64,000 nucleotides of DNA from Thermococcus sp. (GCF_017656495.1 NZ_JACDNS010000010.1:1-64000), one strand, 5' to 3'. Counted from the first letter of the stretch, positions 17,429-27,662 are shown. Notes: generated by a model from the letters alone, not told the origin. Translations and numbers: made by a program.

Positions 17429-18327
17429 GTTTTAAAGTCTATCGGCTTTTCAAGACGCCAGACTTTGCAGAAGGAGCACTTCTCACCTAAAGCTGGCATC
17501 CCACATACTTTGCACTCCTTGAGTTCTACTTCTTCAATTTCCTGCTCAAAGAGGTATCTTTTCTTTAGATAGCCTTTCACGAAGTTTATTTTTGTCCCTG
17601 GTCTTTTTTCTTCCATTTGGTTCAGAACTTCTTTATAGTCCAAAGTGGTCGCTCCTCTCGCATGTGGGCATTCTTCAATCACGTAATCTATGCCAACTGC
17701 TAAGGCATATGCAACAACTTCCCTCTCTGTAACCTCATAAAGGGGCTTAACTTTCTTCACAAATTTGCCCTCCCCGGGCAATAAAGGGCCTTGCTTGGCC
17801 AAATACTGAGTATTCCAGTTCATCATGTTGCCGAAAATGAACGATGCTTCGTCATCTAAGTTGTGCCCTGTAACGATAACATCAAAGCCGTTATCATAAG
17901 CGAATTTGTTGAAGATGTACCTTTTGGTTATTCCACAGTAAGAACATGTGGGACGGGAAGTTTTAAGCTCACCAATTCCAGCTCCTAAGAGTTCTCTAAC
18001 TCTAACTATATGGAGAGGAGCGTTTATCATCTCACACTGCTTTTTGGCATATTCCTCACTTTTAGCCGAATATTCTCCAATCCCGAGATTGATATGGAGG
18101 CACTCAATATCATAGCCGAGTTTTTTGAGCACGTAAGAAACAACAGCGGAATCTTTGCCCCCGCTCACAACGACGAGAATTTTCTCATCTTTTCTTAAAA
18201 GTTTGTACTTCTCGATTGTTCTCTTAACTTTTCTCTCAAAATACTCCATAAAGTGTTCTCTGCAGAGGTACATTTTTGGGTAGTGGAGCTTAATATAGGC
18301 TTTTTTCTCACAGAATTTGCATCTCAT
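17398..18327 (-). CDS. ttuA: tRNA-5-methyluridine(54) 2-sulfurtransferase
   Basis: 309 aa. An N-terminal zinc site (Cys3, Cys6, Cys22, His25) and a C-terminal zinc site (CKVCG...CSFC) flank the PP-loop ATP pyrophosphatase SGGKDS (55-60). The three [4Fe-4S] ligands Cys128, Cys131 and Cys220 fall at the family positions. TtuA adenylates U54 (m5U54) of tRNA and inserts sulfur to give 2-thioribothymidine, which stabilises the T-loop at high temperature. The methyltransferase at 54960 would make the m5U54 substrate. Its last codons are shared with an antisense C/D sRNA. Confidence 0.92.
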   Translation of the reverse strand: MRCKFCEKKAYIKLHYPKMYLCREHFMEYFERKVKRTIEKYKLLRKDEKILVVVSGGKDSAVVSYVLKKLGYDIECLHINLGIGEYSAKSEEYAKKQCEMINAPLHIVRVRELLGAGIGELKTSRPTCSYCGITKRYIFNKFAYDNGFDVIVTGHNLDDEASFIFGNMMNWNTQYLAKQGPLLPGEGKFVKKVKPLYEVTEREVVAYALAVGIDYVIEECPHARGATTLDYKEVLNQMEEKRPGTKINFVKGYLKKRYLFEQEIEEVELKECKVCGMPALGEKCSFCKVWRLEKPIDFKTKPQIGGPSS

Positions 18328-18373
18328 ATTCTCACCTAAAAAGAAAGAGAAGAAGCAGTTTAAAAGCTTGTTG

Positions 18374-20029
18374 CTACCGTTTCTTGAGGAAAATTAGAAC
18401 TACAATCAGAATACCTATTCCTAGCCCGACATATTTGTACGACGGCCTTCTGATGTTTATGGGTGAAAATCCCTTGTTTTCCACAGCTTTTACAAAGATT
18501 AGCACTTTGGGCTTGTACAACACAACAACGCCATCGAGATCATCAAGGTTGACTTTGTCTATGCTGATTCCAATGAATTTGGAATCTTTTATCATTAGGA
18601 TTGCAGAATTATTTAGAACAAGCATATCTTCTTCTTTCTTGATTTCTGGGATGTTAAGATATAGGATTACCCTCAAAAATCTCCAGCCCTTTTCATATAT
18701 TTCGTTTTTCATTCCTATCTCCTGAAGAGCTTGAAGGACTAAGGCTGTGCTTCTAATACCGCTTGGGTTTCCTTTGGAATATCCAAACCCTCCGTTTGGG
18801 TTCTGGTATTCTGAAAGTATTTTGAGGGTTTTTTGAACTTCTTCTGTCATGTTGAAGAGATAAAATGTTTTCAAGGCTTGGGCATAATAGTATGTTGGAT
18901 ATCCAGTTCTCAAGTTATCTTTTAGATATTCGAGACTTTTGTTATAGTCAAAATCTACGTTGAGTTTTTTCATTGCCCAGATTACATAGGCAGTGTTGTA
19001 AAATTCTTTCCAGATTCCATCTTTTTGGGTTGAAAGCAGGAAATTGAGCTCTTTTGAATAATTCTCTCCTTTCTCTGCTTTTATCATCATGATTTCAGCA
19101 ACCATCCAAGGGAGAATTTTTGTTAAATTAACATCTAGGTCTAGTCTTTTGCCACACATCAAAAAGTACCTTGCAAAGATTACTTTTTCCATGTCATCTT
19201 TGGGTTTTATCATATCCATATAATGACATCCTACACTTTTCAATTCTTCAAACCCCTCAACCTTTGAGGCATCGAGGATTTCAGCTGTATTGAATCTCTT
19301 AACTCCCCAAAAACCGAAGTGCTGCCTCTCAAGTAATTTTTGATGATATTTTTCGCTTTTTGATGCATAAAGAGCTAGGGCTATTCCTAAAGTTGAGTTA
19401 AAGTCCTCTTTCACATCAACTTTTTCTCCGAGATATGAAAGGGCGAAATACTTGAATGCTTTATTTTCACCTTCAATTTGTACACTGCTTACAGCTACTT
19501 TTTCTCCTAGAGCAAGAAATTTTAACAACCTCTCAATGGCGTTTTGTGAGTTGGTGTTTTCGAGCCAAATTTCTCCGCGCGTGATAGATTCGCTAACATC
19601 AATTTCAGCAACCTTAGTTTTTGAGTACTCTTTTAATGCGAGGAGAGCTAAAGATGTATCAATAATATCTCCAAAAGAGCCATCATCTTTTTGAATGTAA
19701 ATCAACCAATATGCAGCAGAGTTTATGGTTTCAGAATATCTACCACTAGCTAAGCTCTCACACCTAAGAAGAGCCATTAAAGCTGGGGCAGTGTATTTTG
19801 CTTCAGGATGAGAATGAGAATTAGAACCCCATGCAGATTCTGGGGTTTTTATACCATTAAGCCACTCACATCCTTCAAGAACTCTTGGATAGTCTCCATA
19901 CTCATACAAACCAATCACTGCAAAAGAAGTTTCAAGGGTCGTTGGTTCCCAAACATTTGGAACTTCAGCTGCAAAGGTGAGATTCGTTGAGATTATTAAA
20001 AGAATGAAAATGAATGCTACTCTTTTCAT
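18374..20029 (-). CDS. secreted, C-terminally anchored alpha/alpha-toroid repeat protein
   Basis: 551 aa. Signal peptide MKRVAFIFILLIISTNLTFA; repeated QxxDGSFG-type hairpins (IQKDDGSFGD, STQKDGIWKEF, YQNPNGGFGYSKG) of the terpene-cyclase/prenyltransferase toroid through about residue 460; a short beta domain; then a C-terminal TM helix (LGIGILIVVLIFLKKR). So the toroid faces the cell exterior. No catalytic Asp box of prenyltransferases is evident, so it may bind or cleave glycans or peptides. It lies just downstream of the subtilase gene on the same strand (53-bp gap) and may be co-transcribed. Function unknown. Confidence 0.65.
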   Translation of the reverse strand: MKRVAFIFILLIISTNLTFAAEVPNVWEPTTLETSFAVIGLYEYGDYPRVLEGCEWLNGIKTPESAWGSNSHSHPEAKYTAPALMALLRCESLASGRYSETINSAAYWLIYIQKDDGSFGDIIDTSLALLALKEYSKTKVAEIDVSESITRGEIWLENTNSQNAIERLLKFLALGEKVAVSSVQIEGENKAFKYFALSYLGEKVDVKEDFNSTLGIALALYASKSEKYHQKLLERQHFGFWGVKRFNTAEILDASKVEGFEELKSVGCHYMDMIKPKDDMEKVIFARYFLMCGKRLDLDVNLTKILPWMVAEIMMIKAEKGENYSKELNFLLSTQKDGIWKEFYNTAYVIWAMKKLNVDFDYNKSLEYLKDNLRTGYPTYYYAQALKTFYLFNMTEEVQKTLKILSEYQNPNGGFGYSKGNPSGIRSTALVLQALQEIGMKNEIYEKGWRFLRVILYLNIPEIKKEEDMLVLNNSAILMIKDSKFIGISIDKVNLDDLDGVVVLYKPKVLIFVKAVENKGFSPINIRRPSYKYVGLGIGILIVVLIFLKKR

Positions 20030-20082
20030 TCTGCACCCTCCAAAGAAAAGATAGTGATAAAGAAGAATAAAAAGATTTGGAA

Positions 20083-22074
20083 TCAGCCGTAATAAACTCT
20101 GGTCAAGAGCTCGTAGTATGCCCAGCCCGCTGTGTTGTAGGCATAGACGAGGAATGTCCAGTCTCCTGGAGCTGGGTTGTTGTATTCAACGTGTTCTGTG
20201 CTTGTGTAGCTGGTTGACCTATCAACTATGTTTCCGTTGGGGTCGTAGAGGTAAAGATCAAGATCATGTGATGAGGAGGCTGAGAGGTCTCCTTCAATTA
20301 AAGTGGCACCGCTGTTTACTGTAACAGTAAAGGTGTCGTATCTGTCATAGATATCGTGCACATACCCTGTGAAGGTTTGCTCATCAACGGTTGGCTCGGT
20401 TGGTGTAGGTTCAGTTGGTGTTGTTCCGGAATCTGCTGAAGCTCCCTCAACTATGACCTCCAGATTGTAGTTTGCAGCTCCGCTATAGCTCTGTACTTTT
20501 ATTGTCCATGTTCCTGCCGCTGGGCTGGTGTATCCGACTTTTTCAAATCCATAATAGGCTGTGTATGAGTAGTCAACTTGATTTCCGTTGGGGTCGTAGA
20601 GGTAGAGGTCAATGTCGCTTGATGATGTGTCCCATGTTAGGTATGCAATTATTCTTTCAGCCCCGCTTCCGACGTCGACGGTGTGTGTTTGTGAACCTTT
20701 GTCAGCAACATATCCAGTGAAGGTAAGAATTGTCTCATAGTTACTGTCCCCATAGAGGTAAGCTTTGTAAGCGTTTACTCTACCAGCACCATAAGCTATG
20801 TCTGCAATCTCACTTGGGGCAACAATGTCTGCAGTCTCTACTAATGCTTTCTTAACTTGGTCTGGGGTCCAGCTTGGGTGGGCTTGCAATAGCAGAGCAG
20901 CAATTCCAGCAACGTGTGGCGTTGCCATTGAAGTACCTGAGGCTGAGGTGTAGTAGTCATCAATTGGAGTCCCCATGCTGGTTCCAGCGGCTCTTGCTGC
21001 TATTATGTTCACACCCGGAGCAACTACTTCTGGCTTTAATCTTCCATCTGCTGTTGGACCCCTTGATGAAAAGTCTGCAATGACGTCATTGTCATCAACG
21101 GCACCTACAGTTATGACCTTTGATGCTGCCGCTGGTGAGCCAATTGTGTATGTATCTGGCCCGCTGTTTCCAGCAGCAACACATACAACAAGTCCAGCAT
21201 CCCAAGCGTTGTTAACTGCTTGTGAAAGTGAGTCTGTGCCATCTGAGCTCTGTGATGAACCTAAACTGAGGTTGATAACCCTTATTCCATAGGTATCCTT
21301 GTTTTGAACGACCCAGTCAACACCAGCTATTATATCTGAGATTGAACCACTTCCATCAGCGGCTAAAACCTTAACACCAACAAGCTTTGCTCCTGGAGCA
21401 ACACCTTTGTATTTTCCGTTTGATGCAGCACCAGTTCCAGCTATTATGCTAGCAACGTGTGTTCCGTGTCCATTATCATCATATGGGGTTGTCTTTCCAT
21501 TAACGACATCATACCATCCAATAACTTTGCCCTGAAGGTCTGGATGGCTTGCGTCAATACCAGTATCAATAACAGCAACAGTTATACCGCTTCCATCATA
21601 GCCAAGTTGCCACATTGTTGTTGCAAGAACTTGAGTCGTTGAGTAATCAAGTGCAATTCTGACTTTAAAGTCATCTTCAATAAATGCGAGACCTTCAATC
21701 TTGGGAGCCAATCCGAGATATGCAAGAATCCTGTCAAGCTTGCTTGGAGTTGCGAGCTTTTTAACATCTTTAACTTTCATTTCAACAGCAAAAGCTGGAA
21801 TTATGCGGTACTCATATTTGATTTTACCGAACTTTTCGAGAACTTCTTTTGCCTTTGACATGTAAGAGTAATCTTTAAGCATAACGATTGTGCTGATTTG
21901 TGCGTCATCTGGAAGTGATTGGAGCTTTGCATAGAGGGTTGGTTTTGCTTTACCATAGAGCTTTGGAGTGTAACTGACTGTTACTTTCTTTGGGGCTATT
22001 GGTGTAGCTACAACAACTCCAAACATCAAACTTATCAACAACAGTGCCAAAACAATTTTACCTCTGTTCCTCAT
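20083..22074 (-). CDS. secreted subtilisin-like serine protease (Tk-SP/stetterolysin type)
   Basis: 663 aa. Signal peptide (1-23), propeptide/I9-like domain to about 135, then the S8 catalytic domain with Asp170 (AVIDTG), His203 (NGHGTH), oxyanion Asn303 and Ser382 ([11 protein letters not shown]). Two PPC-type beta-jelly-roll domains follow, with [12 protein letters not shown] and [12 protein letters not shown] calcium motifs, separated by a T/P/E-rich linker near 550-565. This is the layout of T. kodakarensis Tk-SP and T. stetteri stetterolysin, extremely stable extracellular proteases that mature by autoprocessing. The start has a GGTGGT site. Likely feeds peptide catabolism. Confidence 0.93.
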   Translation of the reverse strand: MRNRGKIVLALLLISLMFGVVVATPIAPKKVTVSYTPKLYGKAKPTLYAKLQSLPDDAQISTIVMLKDYSYMSKAKEVLEKFGKIKYEYRIIPAFAVEMKVKDVKKLATPSKLDRILAYLGLAPKIEGLAFIEDDFKVRIALDYSTTQVLATTMWQLGYDGSGITVAVIDTGIDASHPDLQGKVIGWYDVVNGKTTPYDDNGHGTHVASIIAGTGAASNGKYKGVAPGAKLVGVKVLAADGSGSISDIIAGVDWVVQNKDTYGIRVINLSLGSSQSSDGTDSLSQAVNNAWDAGLVVCVAAGNSGPDTYTIGSPAAASKVITVGAVDDNDVIADFSSRGPTADGRLKPEVVAPGVNIIAARAAGTSMGTPIDDYYTSASGTSMATPHVAGIAALLLQAHPSWTPDQVKKALVETADIVAPSEIADIAYGAGRVNAYKAYLYGDSNYETILTFTGYVADKGSQTHTVDVGSGAERIIAYLTWDTSSSDIDLYLYDPNGNQVDYSYTAYYGFEKVGYTSPAAGTWTIKVQSYSGAANYNLEVIVEGASADSGTTPTEPTPTEPTVDEQTFTGYVHDIYDRYDTFTVTVNSGATLIEGDLSASSSHDLDLYLYDPNGNIVDRSTSYTSTEHVEYNNPAPGDWTFLVYAYNTAGWAYYELLTRVYYG

Positions 22075-22276
22075 TGCGTACCACCGTCCATATTCAAGCT
22101 ATGGTGTATACTAGTGTTCAAGAGTGAAGGGTATCATCTGGCCTATATAAATCTTATTCCTTCTAACTTTGATTAGTTAGTTGGAATCTATGCAGAAAAT
22201 GAGTGTTTGTTCAAAAACTAAAGAATAAATTGAACAAAAATGAAAAAGTTCAGTTTGTGTCTTATTTATTTAAACT

Positions 22277-23734
22277 TTAGCTCTCTAGACTTTCAATTGT
22301 CTTTTTCCAGTTGCCTGGTTTCTTGAAATCTCTGGCAGTATATAATCCTTCCTTCTTTAGTATTCCTCTCGCTGCTAAAAGTCCTGTTGCAGCTGCATTC
22401 ACTATATCTCTCGAAAGGCCTGCACCATCACCAGCAGCGAATATGTTTTCTATGCTTGTCTCCAAGTCTTCATTCACTTCAGCTCTCATTGCATAGTATT
22501 TAATTTCAGGAGCGTAAAGCAGAGTATGGTCGCTTGCAACTCCTGGAATTACTTTATCCAGCTTTTCAAGACCCTCTATTATGTTTGTAACGACTCTGTG
22601 CGGTAAAGCCATAGCTATATCTCCGGGTGTAACGTGCTTCAGTGTTGGTTCAACGTTGCTCTTTCTTATCCTTGCCCATGTGCTTCTCCTTCCTCTCCTT
22701 AAGTCACCTAAACGCTGTAAAATTGGTTTTCCTCCCCCAATCGTCGTTGCCAGCTGTGCAATGCTCTTTCCATAAGCTGTTGTGTCCTCGACTGGCTCTG
22801 TAAGCTCTATTCTGCTTAAAAAGGCAAAGTTTGTGTTATTACTCTTTTTATCCCTCATGGAGTGTCCATTTACTCCAACATAGCCATCATAACGTTCTTC
22901 AACAACAAAACCGTAGGGATTTGTACAGAATGTTCTGACAAAATCGTCGTAGGTGTCTGTGTAAATGTGGAACTTCGGGTCATGGTTTATACTTGTTATG
23001 GGCTCCATCACTATAGCGGGAACTTCAACCCTAACTCCCACATCTATTGGACCGTGTCTGGCTTTTAGCCCAATTTTCTGGGCTACCTCGTGGAACCAGT
23101 CTGCTCCTCCCCTTCCAGGAGCAACAATTATGTATCTGGTTTTAATCGTGAAGACCCTATTTCCTTTTCTCGCTATAACTTCACCTTGCCTAAATTCTTC
23201 AACTTTTGTCCAAAGGATGAACGTCACCCCTCTGTTTTCAATGTATTCTTTGATTGATTTTATTACATCCTTTGTATGGTCTGAACCAATGTGTCTCTGA
23301 ATTATTGGAATGAACTTTACCCCTGCCTGGGCAGCCCTTCTTTCCCATTCTCGAATTTGCTCTTCATTTCCTCTGTAGAGCCTTCTTGGTGCTCCATGTT
23401 TTAGAAATATTTGGTCAACTTCCCAGACAAGCTGCCAAGAATAGTTCTCGTCATGAGTAAGTTCAGTTAAATCTCCTCCGATGTCTGGCCTTAGGTTTAT
23501 TGTTCCATCACTCAATCCACCAGCTCCACCAACGCCGCTCATTATGTGGCATGGTTTACATCCAACACAATAGCCAACCTCATACATTGGACAAACTCTT
23601 TGATCAATATCTCCCCCTTCGTCTATTACTGCTATCTTAAAACTGCTCTTCTCTGCAAGCTCATAAGCGGCAAAAAGGCCTGCCGGACCAGCTCCTATTA
23701 TGACAACGTCAAATTTTTCCTCAAAAGAAACCAT
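22277..23734 (-). CDS. FAD-dependent dehydrogenase of unknown substrate (COG2509-like)
   Basis: 485 aa. An N-terminal dinucleotide-binding motif DVVIIGAGPAGLFAAYELAE, a cysteine-rich stretch CPMYEVGYCVGCKPCHIMSG (about 48-67) followed by GVGGAGGLSDG, and a C-terminal FAD motif IFAAGDGAGLSRDIVNAAATG. This arrangement matches the uncharacterised NAD(FAD)-utilising dehydrogenases conserved in Thermococcales. ATG 23734 follows GGTAAGGG; the longer version from 23764 would start too close to the TATA box (TTTATAAA near 23770). The four cysteines could bind an Fe-S cluster (inference). Reaction unknown. Confidence 0.8.
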   Translation of the reverse strand: MVSFEEKFDVVIIGAGPAGLFAAYELAEKSSFKIAVIDEGGDIDQRVCPMYEVGYCVGCKPCHIMSGVGGAGGLSDGTINLRPDIGGDLTELTHDENYSWQLVWEVDQIFLKHGAPRRLYRGNEEQIREWERRAAQAGVKFIPIIQRHIGSDHTKDVIKSIKEYIENRGVTFILWTKVEEFRQGEVIARKGNRVFTIKTRYIIVAPGRGGADWFHEVAQKIGLKARHGPIDVGVRVEVPAIVMEPITSINHDPKFHIYTDTYDDFVRTFCTNPYGFVVEERYDGYVGVNGHSMRDKKSNNTNFAFLSRIELTEPVEDTTAYGKSIAQLATTIGGGKPILQRLGDLRRGRRSTWARIRKSNVEPTLKHVTPGDIAMALPHRVVTNIIEGLEKLDKVIPGVASDHTLLYAPEIKYYAMRAEVNEDLETSIENIFAAGDGAGLSRDIVNAAATGLLAARGILKKEGLYTARDFKKPGNWKKTIESLES

Positions 23735-23825
23735 ATATCCCTTACCAAGGTTTGCCATGTACATATTTATAAAATTTATGCCTCATTTAGAGAAATATTT
23801 AAACACGAGCTTTGTATAAAATAAT

Positions 23826-24377
23826 ATGGTGACATTGGTGGAGAGAGCTGAGAAGCTGAAGAAAAAGAAGATGTGTATTGTGGTTGGGAAAAGAAAACAC
23901 CTCCAGATGCAGAGAAAGCAAGAGTTGAGTCATAATATTCGCTATATATCAAAAGTTCCTGTAAGACTCGTCATGGATAGAGACTTCCTTAAAGTTCACC
24001 CCGAAGATTCTCTCATAACTTTAATTGAAAACCTTAGAGGAGAAGAAACTTCTGCAGTTGTCGTTGATGAAGATGATAGGCTTTTGGGATTCATTACAAT
24101 GAAGGACTTACTTCATTTCTTCAGCCCACCCCGGAGGTATTCAATTGTTGGGCTTGGACTTTTAAAGCGATATACTTTAAACAGGGCATCAAGGGTTGAG
24201 GACATAATGGTAACGAAACCTATAACAATTCACATCAATGATAATTTAGGTCATGCAATAAAATTGATGATTGAAACTGGAAAGCATCACCTCCCAGTTG
24301 TTGATGATGAAAAACACGTTCATGGAATCTTAGAGGTGAAAGACATTATAAGGCTCATTAGGATAGTATCACTTTAG
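23826..24377 (+). CDS. CBS-domain pair protein
   Basis: 183 aa. A basic N-terminal 40 residues precedes two CBS motifs: VHPEDSLITLIENL...AVVVDEDDRLLGFITMKDLL (about 55-100) and MVTKPITIHINDN...HLPVVDDEKHVHGILEVKDII (about 126-178). CBS pairs bind adenosine nucleotides and act as energy sensors. It lies 15 bp upstream of two antiporter genes on the same strand, so it may gate or regulate them (inference). No clear ribosome binding site is seen; AATATTTAAA at 23794-23803 would support a leaderless message. Confidence 0.8.
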   Translation: MVTLVERAEKLKKKKMCIVVGKRKHLQMQRKQELSHNIRYISKVPVRLVMDRDFLKVHPEDSLITLIENLRGEETSAVVVDEDDRLLGFITMKDLLHFFSPPRRYSIVGLGLLKRYTLNRASRVEDIMVTKPITIHINDNLGHAIKLMIETGKHHLPVVDDEKHVHGILEVKDIIRLIRIVSL

Positions 24378-24392
24378 CTGGGGAGGATAAAA

Positions 24393-25535
24393 TTGGACGT
24401 ATTCCTTGAACTTGCAGTGATACTGATATCTGCAAAAATCTTTGGATATTTAGCGACTAGAATAAGAATGCCTGCAGCATTAGGTCAGCTTGTTGGAGGG
24501 ATAATTATCGGACCCTCCATTCTACATTTTGTGAGCTATTCTGAAGATGTGCACTTGATAAGTGAGCTTGGTATTGTTTTGCTTCTCTTTCTGGCAGGTC
24601 TTGAAACAGATGTTGAGGAATTTAGGCGCGTTGGTGTTCCGGCTTTTCTTGTGGCTGTTGGTGGTGTTGCTGTGCCTTTTCTTCTGGGTTATATCTCTGC
24701 GCTGTTCTTTGGATATTCAAAAGTTCAGGCCCTCTTTCTTGGTGGAGTTTTAACTGCTACAAGTGTTGGACTAACTGCGAGCATTTTAATGGAAATGAAA
24801 AAGCTTAGAGGGAAGGAAGGTACCACGATTTTAGCTGCTGCTGTCGTTGATGATGTTCTTGGCATTATTGTTCTAACAATTTTAGTTGCGCTGAATACAA
24901 AGGGCCATGTTTATATTGAAGATTTGCTTATTCTTCTTGGAGAAGTAGCGTTTTTCTTTGCCATTAGCATTCTCTTTGGAACTCCAGCTATAAAAGAAGC
25001 CTTGAAGCTGTCATCAAAGATTGAGTTGCCGGAAACTGTCACTGCCTTTGCCCTTTCTATAACGCTGATATTTGCATACATAGCTGAAAAATTCCAAATA
25101 GCTGGTATTACTGGGGCTTATTTAGCGGGTTTAATAATAGCCCAAACAGATGAAGCTAGAAGAATAACGACGAAAATAATGACGATAGCATACTCCCTAT
25201 TTGTCCCCGTGTTTTTGGTCAGCATTGGCATAAAGAGTGACATCAGAATACTCCTTCATGCAGGAACTTTTGCTCTCATTTATTCATTTATTGGTATTTT
25301 TGGCAAAATTTTAGGATGTGGAGCTGGTGCGTTATTAGCTAAGTTCAAGCCCAAGGAAGCCCTCCGTGTTGGGGTTGGCATGATACCAAGGATGGAAGTT
25401 GCTTTGATTATGGCTAACGTTGCTTTAACTGAGGGGGTGTTTGATCAGGGAATCTTTTCAATCCCAGTAACTATGGTAATTGTAACAACAATAATAACAC
25501 CGCCTTTACTTAAATGGGCATTTGCGAGGGAGTAA
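24393..25535 (+). CDS. CPA2-family Na+/H+ antiporter
   Basis: 380 aa, about 12 TM helices. Na_H_Exchanger features are LGQLVGGIIIGPSILHF near the N-terminus, LLLFLAGLETDVEEF, and the paired aspartates in ILAAAVVDDVLGIIVL (about 148-163). It starts with TTG 24393 after GGGGAGGATAA. It is followed by a close paralogue whose ATG lies 1 bp after this stop, and preceded by a CBS protein: apparently a three-gene operon with two antiporter subunits or isoforms and a nucleotide sensor. Confidence 0.87.
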   Translation: MDVFLELAVILISAKIFGYLATRIRMPAALGQLVGGIIIGPSILHFVSYSEDVHLISELGIVLLLFLAGLETDVEEFRRVGVPAFLVAVGGVAVPFLLGYISALFFGYSKVQALFLGGVLTATSVGLTASILMEMKKLRGKEGTTILAAAVVDDVLGIIVLTILVALNTKGHVYIEDLLILLGEVAFFFAISILFGTPAIKEALKLSSKIELPETVTAFALSITLIFAYIAEKFQIAGITGAYLAGLIIAQTDEARRITTKIMTIAYSLFVPVFLVSIGIKSDIRILLHAGTFALIYSFIGIFGKILGCGAGALLAKFKPKEALRVGVGMIPRMEVALIMANVALTEGVFDQGIFSIPVTMVIVTTIITPPLLKWAFARE

Positions 25536-25536
25536 A

Positions 25537-26664
25537 ATGGAGACACTATTGATGATAGCATTAATGCTCGCTGCTGCAAAACTCCTTGGTTGGATATTCG
25601 AAAAAGTCGGTCAGCCCGTTGTTCTTGGCCAGATTCTTGGGGGTCTTATAATTGGGGTTTTTGCTGAGAGTAACGAGATAATTCGTGAATTTGCAAACCT
25701 TGGGGTTCTTCTCCTTCTGTTTTTAGCTGGTATTGAAAGCGATTTGAGTGAATTCAAAAGAGTTGGCAAGCCGAGTATGTTTGTAGCAGGAGTGGGAGTA
25801 GCTATTGCATTTCTATTTGGATTTCTCGTAGCTCTTCCATTTGTTGAATTTCATGAGGCTCTTCTATATGGTGCAATAATGACTCCTACCAGTGTCAGCA
25901 TAACCGTTAGGGTATTAATGGAGCTGAGAAGACTAAGAACAAAAGAAGGAACAACAATTTTGGCTGCTGCTGTCGTTGACGACGTTTTAGGAATACTGAT
26001 TTTGACTATTATCATGTCCTTACTGAGGGAAGGCAGTATTCACTATGATGCCATCATTGAGATTCTCATTGAAGTTGCTGGATTTCTTGCAGTTTTCTTA
26101 TATTTGGGGCCTGTGCTGGCAGAAAAAGTTTTTAAGAAGATTTCTCGCATAGATTTGCCAGAATCCACAACGACTTTTGCAATTGTTTTCTTGATATTAT
26201 TCGCGTATTTAGCTGAGCATTTGAACTTGGCCTCTATCCTTGGAGCATATATGGTCGGCCTCACTATTGGGCAAACAAATTATAGGAAACAAGTGGAAAA
26301 TCCAATTAATACCCTGGGGTACTCCTTGTTCATCCCTTTGTTCTTTGTGGAGGTTGGTATGAGAATTGAACTGAGCTATATACTTCACGCTGGATTATTT
26401 GCTGTAATTTATGCGATTGCAGCTATCCTTAGTAAAATTCTTGGATGTGGCATTGGTGCTTATTTAGGTGGCTTTGACCCGAAAGCTTCTTTAAGGATAG
26501 GAGTTGGGATGATTCCAAGATTAGGTGTTGAGCTGGCTATGTTGGCAATAGCAATGGCAAGCGGTGTAATTGGTGCCGAGGCATTAACAGTTGCAATATT
26601 TATGGTATTTGTAACGACTATAATAACTCCACCGTTGTTGAAGTGGGTTTACAGCAGAGAATGA
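25537..26664 (+). CDS. CPA2-family Na+/H+ antiporter (tandem paralogue)
   Basis: 375 aa, paralogue of the preceding gene over its length: GQPVVLGQILGGLIIG, LLLFLAGIESDLSEFKRVGKP, LAAAVVDDVLGILIL (paired Asp) and the shared end TTIITPPLLKW. The start is ATG 25537, 1 bp after the previous stop, with GAGGGAG at 25525-25531 inside the previous gene, so translation is coupled. It is the last host gene before the integrated element; its stop is 140 bp from attL. Confidence 0.87.
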   Translation: METLLMIALMLAAAKLLGWIFEKVGQPVVLGQILGGLIIGVFAESNEIIREFANLGVLLLLFLAGIESDLSEFKRVGKPSMFVAGVGVAIAFLFGFLVALPFVEFHEALLYGAIMTPTSVSITVRVLMELRRLRTKEGTTILAAAVVDDVLGILILTIIMSLLREGSIHYDAIIEILIEVAGFLAVFLYLGPVLAEKVFKKISRIDLPESTTTFAIVFLILFAYLAEHLNLASILGAYMVGLTIGQTNYRKQVENPINTLGYSLFIPLFFVEVGMRIELSYILHAGLFAVIYAIAAILSKILGCGIGAYLGGFDPKASLRIGVGMIPRLGVELAMLAIAMASGVIGAEALTVAIFMVFVTTIITPPLLKWVYSRE

Positions 26665-26801
26665 GGCAAACTTGGGGATTGAGTGACAATCGGTTAAATT
26701 TAGAGTGAACGATTAAAGAACTGCTAATTAAGTAGAGATCCACTCTCAGGAAAAGCACTAGAAAAGGATAAATGAACTTTGATCAAACTTTTTAGAAAAG
26801 T

Positions 26802-27662
26802 TTGTGGTGCGGTGGCCGGGATTTGAACCCGGGTCACCGGCTTGGGAGAGCGTTAAATCTCAATGAACTGTGGAATCTTCATCAAAGGCAGTTCTCAGAA
26901 TGGCTCTCTGGTCAAGTGAGCAACTCTACAGCGAAAGACTACTTAAGCGTGCTCAATCGCTTCTTTGGTCGCTATAAGATTAGCTCATTTGAGGACCTCA
27001 GAAAGGCATTAAACGCTGAGAACTATAAGAGGAATCTTGCGAAAGCGCTCAGGAATTTCGTTAAGTATCTGTATCTGCATGACGTAATCAGCTTTGAGCT
27101 TTATGAGAAGTTTAAGGCAATCATCAAGATAAAGAAGGCAGGAGCTTCAAGGACGTTCATAACTGATGAGGAGCTGAGGGAGGCATACGGCTACTTCAAG
27201 AAGCATGGCAGAAGAGAGGAGCTGATCCTCTTCAAGCTCTTGCTCTTCAGCGGGCTAAGGCTAACTCATGCGATTAAGGTTCTCAATGAGTTTGATAGGA
27301 AAAAGCTGACGGTTCTCGGAAACATAGCAAAGTATGAGCTTTTCACTCACGAGGGGACGAAGCTTGCTTATTATGCATACATGCCTAAAGAGCTTGCTGA
27401 GGAGCTCTTCAAGTCAGATTACAGCTATGACATGGCTAAGAAGTATTTGAGGTATGGCAGAGTTACAGCAAAGAGCATTCGCAAGTGGTTCGCAACGTTC
27501 CTAATCAAGCAGAATGTTCCTCCTTCAGTCATTAACTACATTCAAGGCAGAGTCCCGCAGAAGGTCCTTGATGCCTATTATGCTGAACTGGAAAATCTTG
27601 CCGATGAAGCTTATTCTCGTGTTGTTGATGAGTTAAAGAAGGTGCTGGAGGGGTCTGAATGA
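26802..27662 (+). CDS. int: int(C): C-terminal catalytic part of the split SSV-type integrase
   Basis: Tyrosine recombinase catalytic domain with Arg in LLLFSGLRLTHA (about 153 in this frame), K-x-x-R in AKSIRKWFA (about 224-227, in place of the usual H-x-x-R) and the tyrosine nucleophile in LDAYYAELE (about 259-260). A SAM-like N domain lies near 25-95. The first 16 residues (CGGRDLNPGHRLGR) are only the antisense translation of the tRNA. An in-frame TTG at 26802 could start a truncated protein, but without the int(N) RHH-like domain it is probably inactive until excision. Its stop overlaps the next start by 4 bp. Confidence 0.9.
   Translation: MWCGGRDLNPGHRLGRALNLNELWNLHQRQFSEWLSGQVSNSTAKDYLSVLNRFFGRYKISSFEDLRKALNAENYKRNLAKALRNFVKYLYLHDVISFELYEKFKAIIKIKKAGASRTFITDEELREAYGYFKKHGRREELILFKLLLFSGLRLTHAIKVLNEFDRKKLTVLGNIAKYELFTHEGTKLAYYAYMPKELAEELFKSDYSYDMAKKYLRYGRVTAKSIRKWFATFLIKQNVPPSVINYIQGRVPQKVLDAYYAELENLADEAYSRVVDELKKVLEGSE
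26805..26848. repeat. attL, 44-bp copy carrying the 3' part of tRNA-Gly
   Basis: Identical to 54353-54396. From 26809 it holds the 40 nt of the tRNA (minus strand) running from the anticodon loop to the 3' end; the 5' half is absent, so this is a displaced tRNA fragment and not a functional gene. Identity ends where the sequence reads AGCG here and GCCG at attR. The preceding base also differs (G here, A at attR). Confidence 0.93.

Noticed and set aside
20118-21292. Several plus-strand ORFs over the subtilase gene
   Set aside because: All are shadows with no ribosome sites and unnatural composition; the minus strand carries the full protease.
26809-26848. A second tRNA-Gly gene at the left end
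   Set aside because: Only the 3' 40 nt are present; D arm and 5' acceptor strand are missing. It is the attL fragment.
26802-26850. CGGRDLNPGHRLGR as a conserved protein motif
   Set aside because: It is the antisense translation of the tRNA T arm and anticodon region inside the att site, seen in many tRNA-targeting integrases and misannotations.
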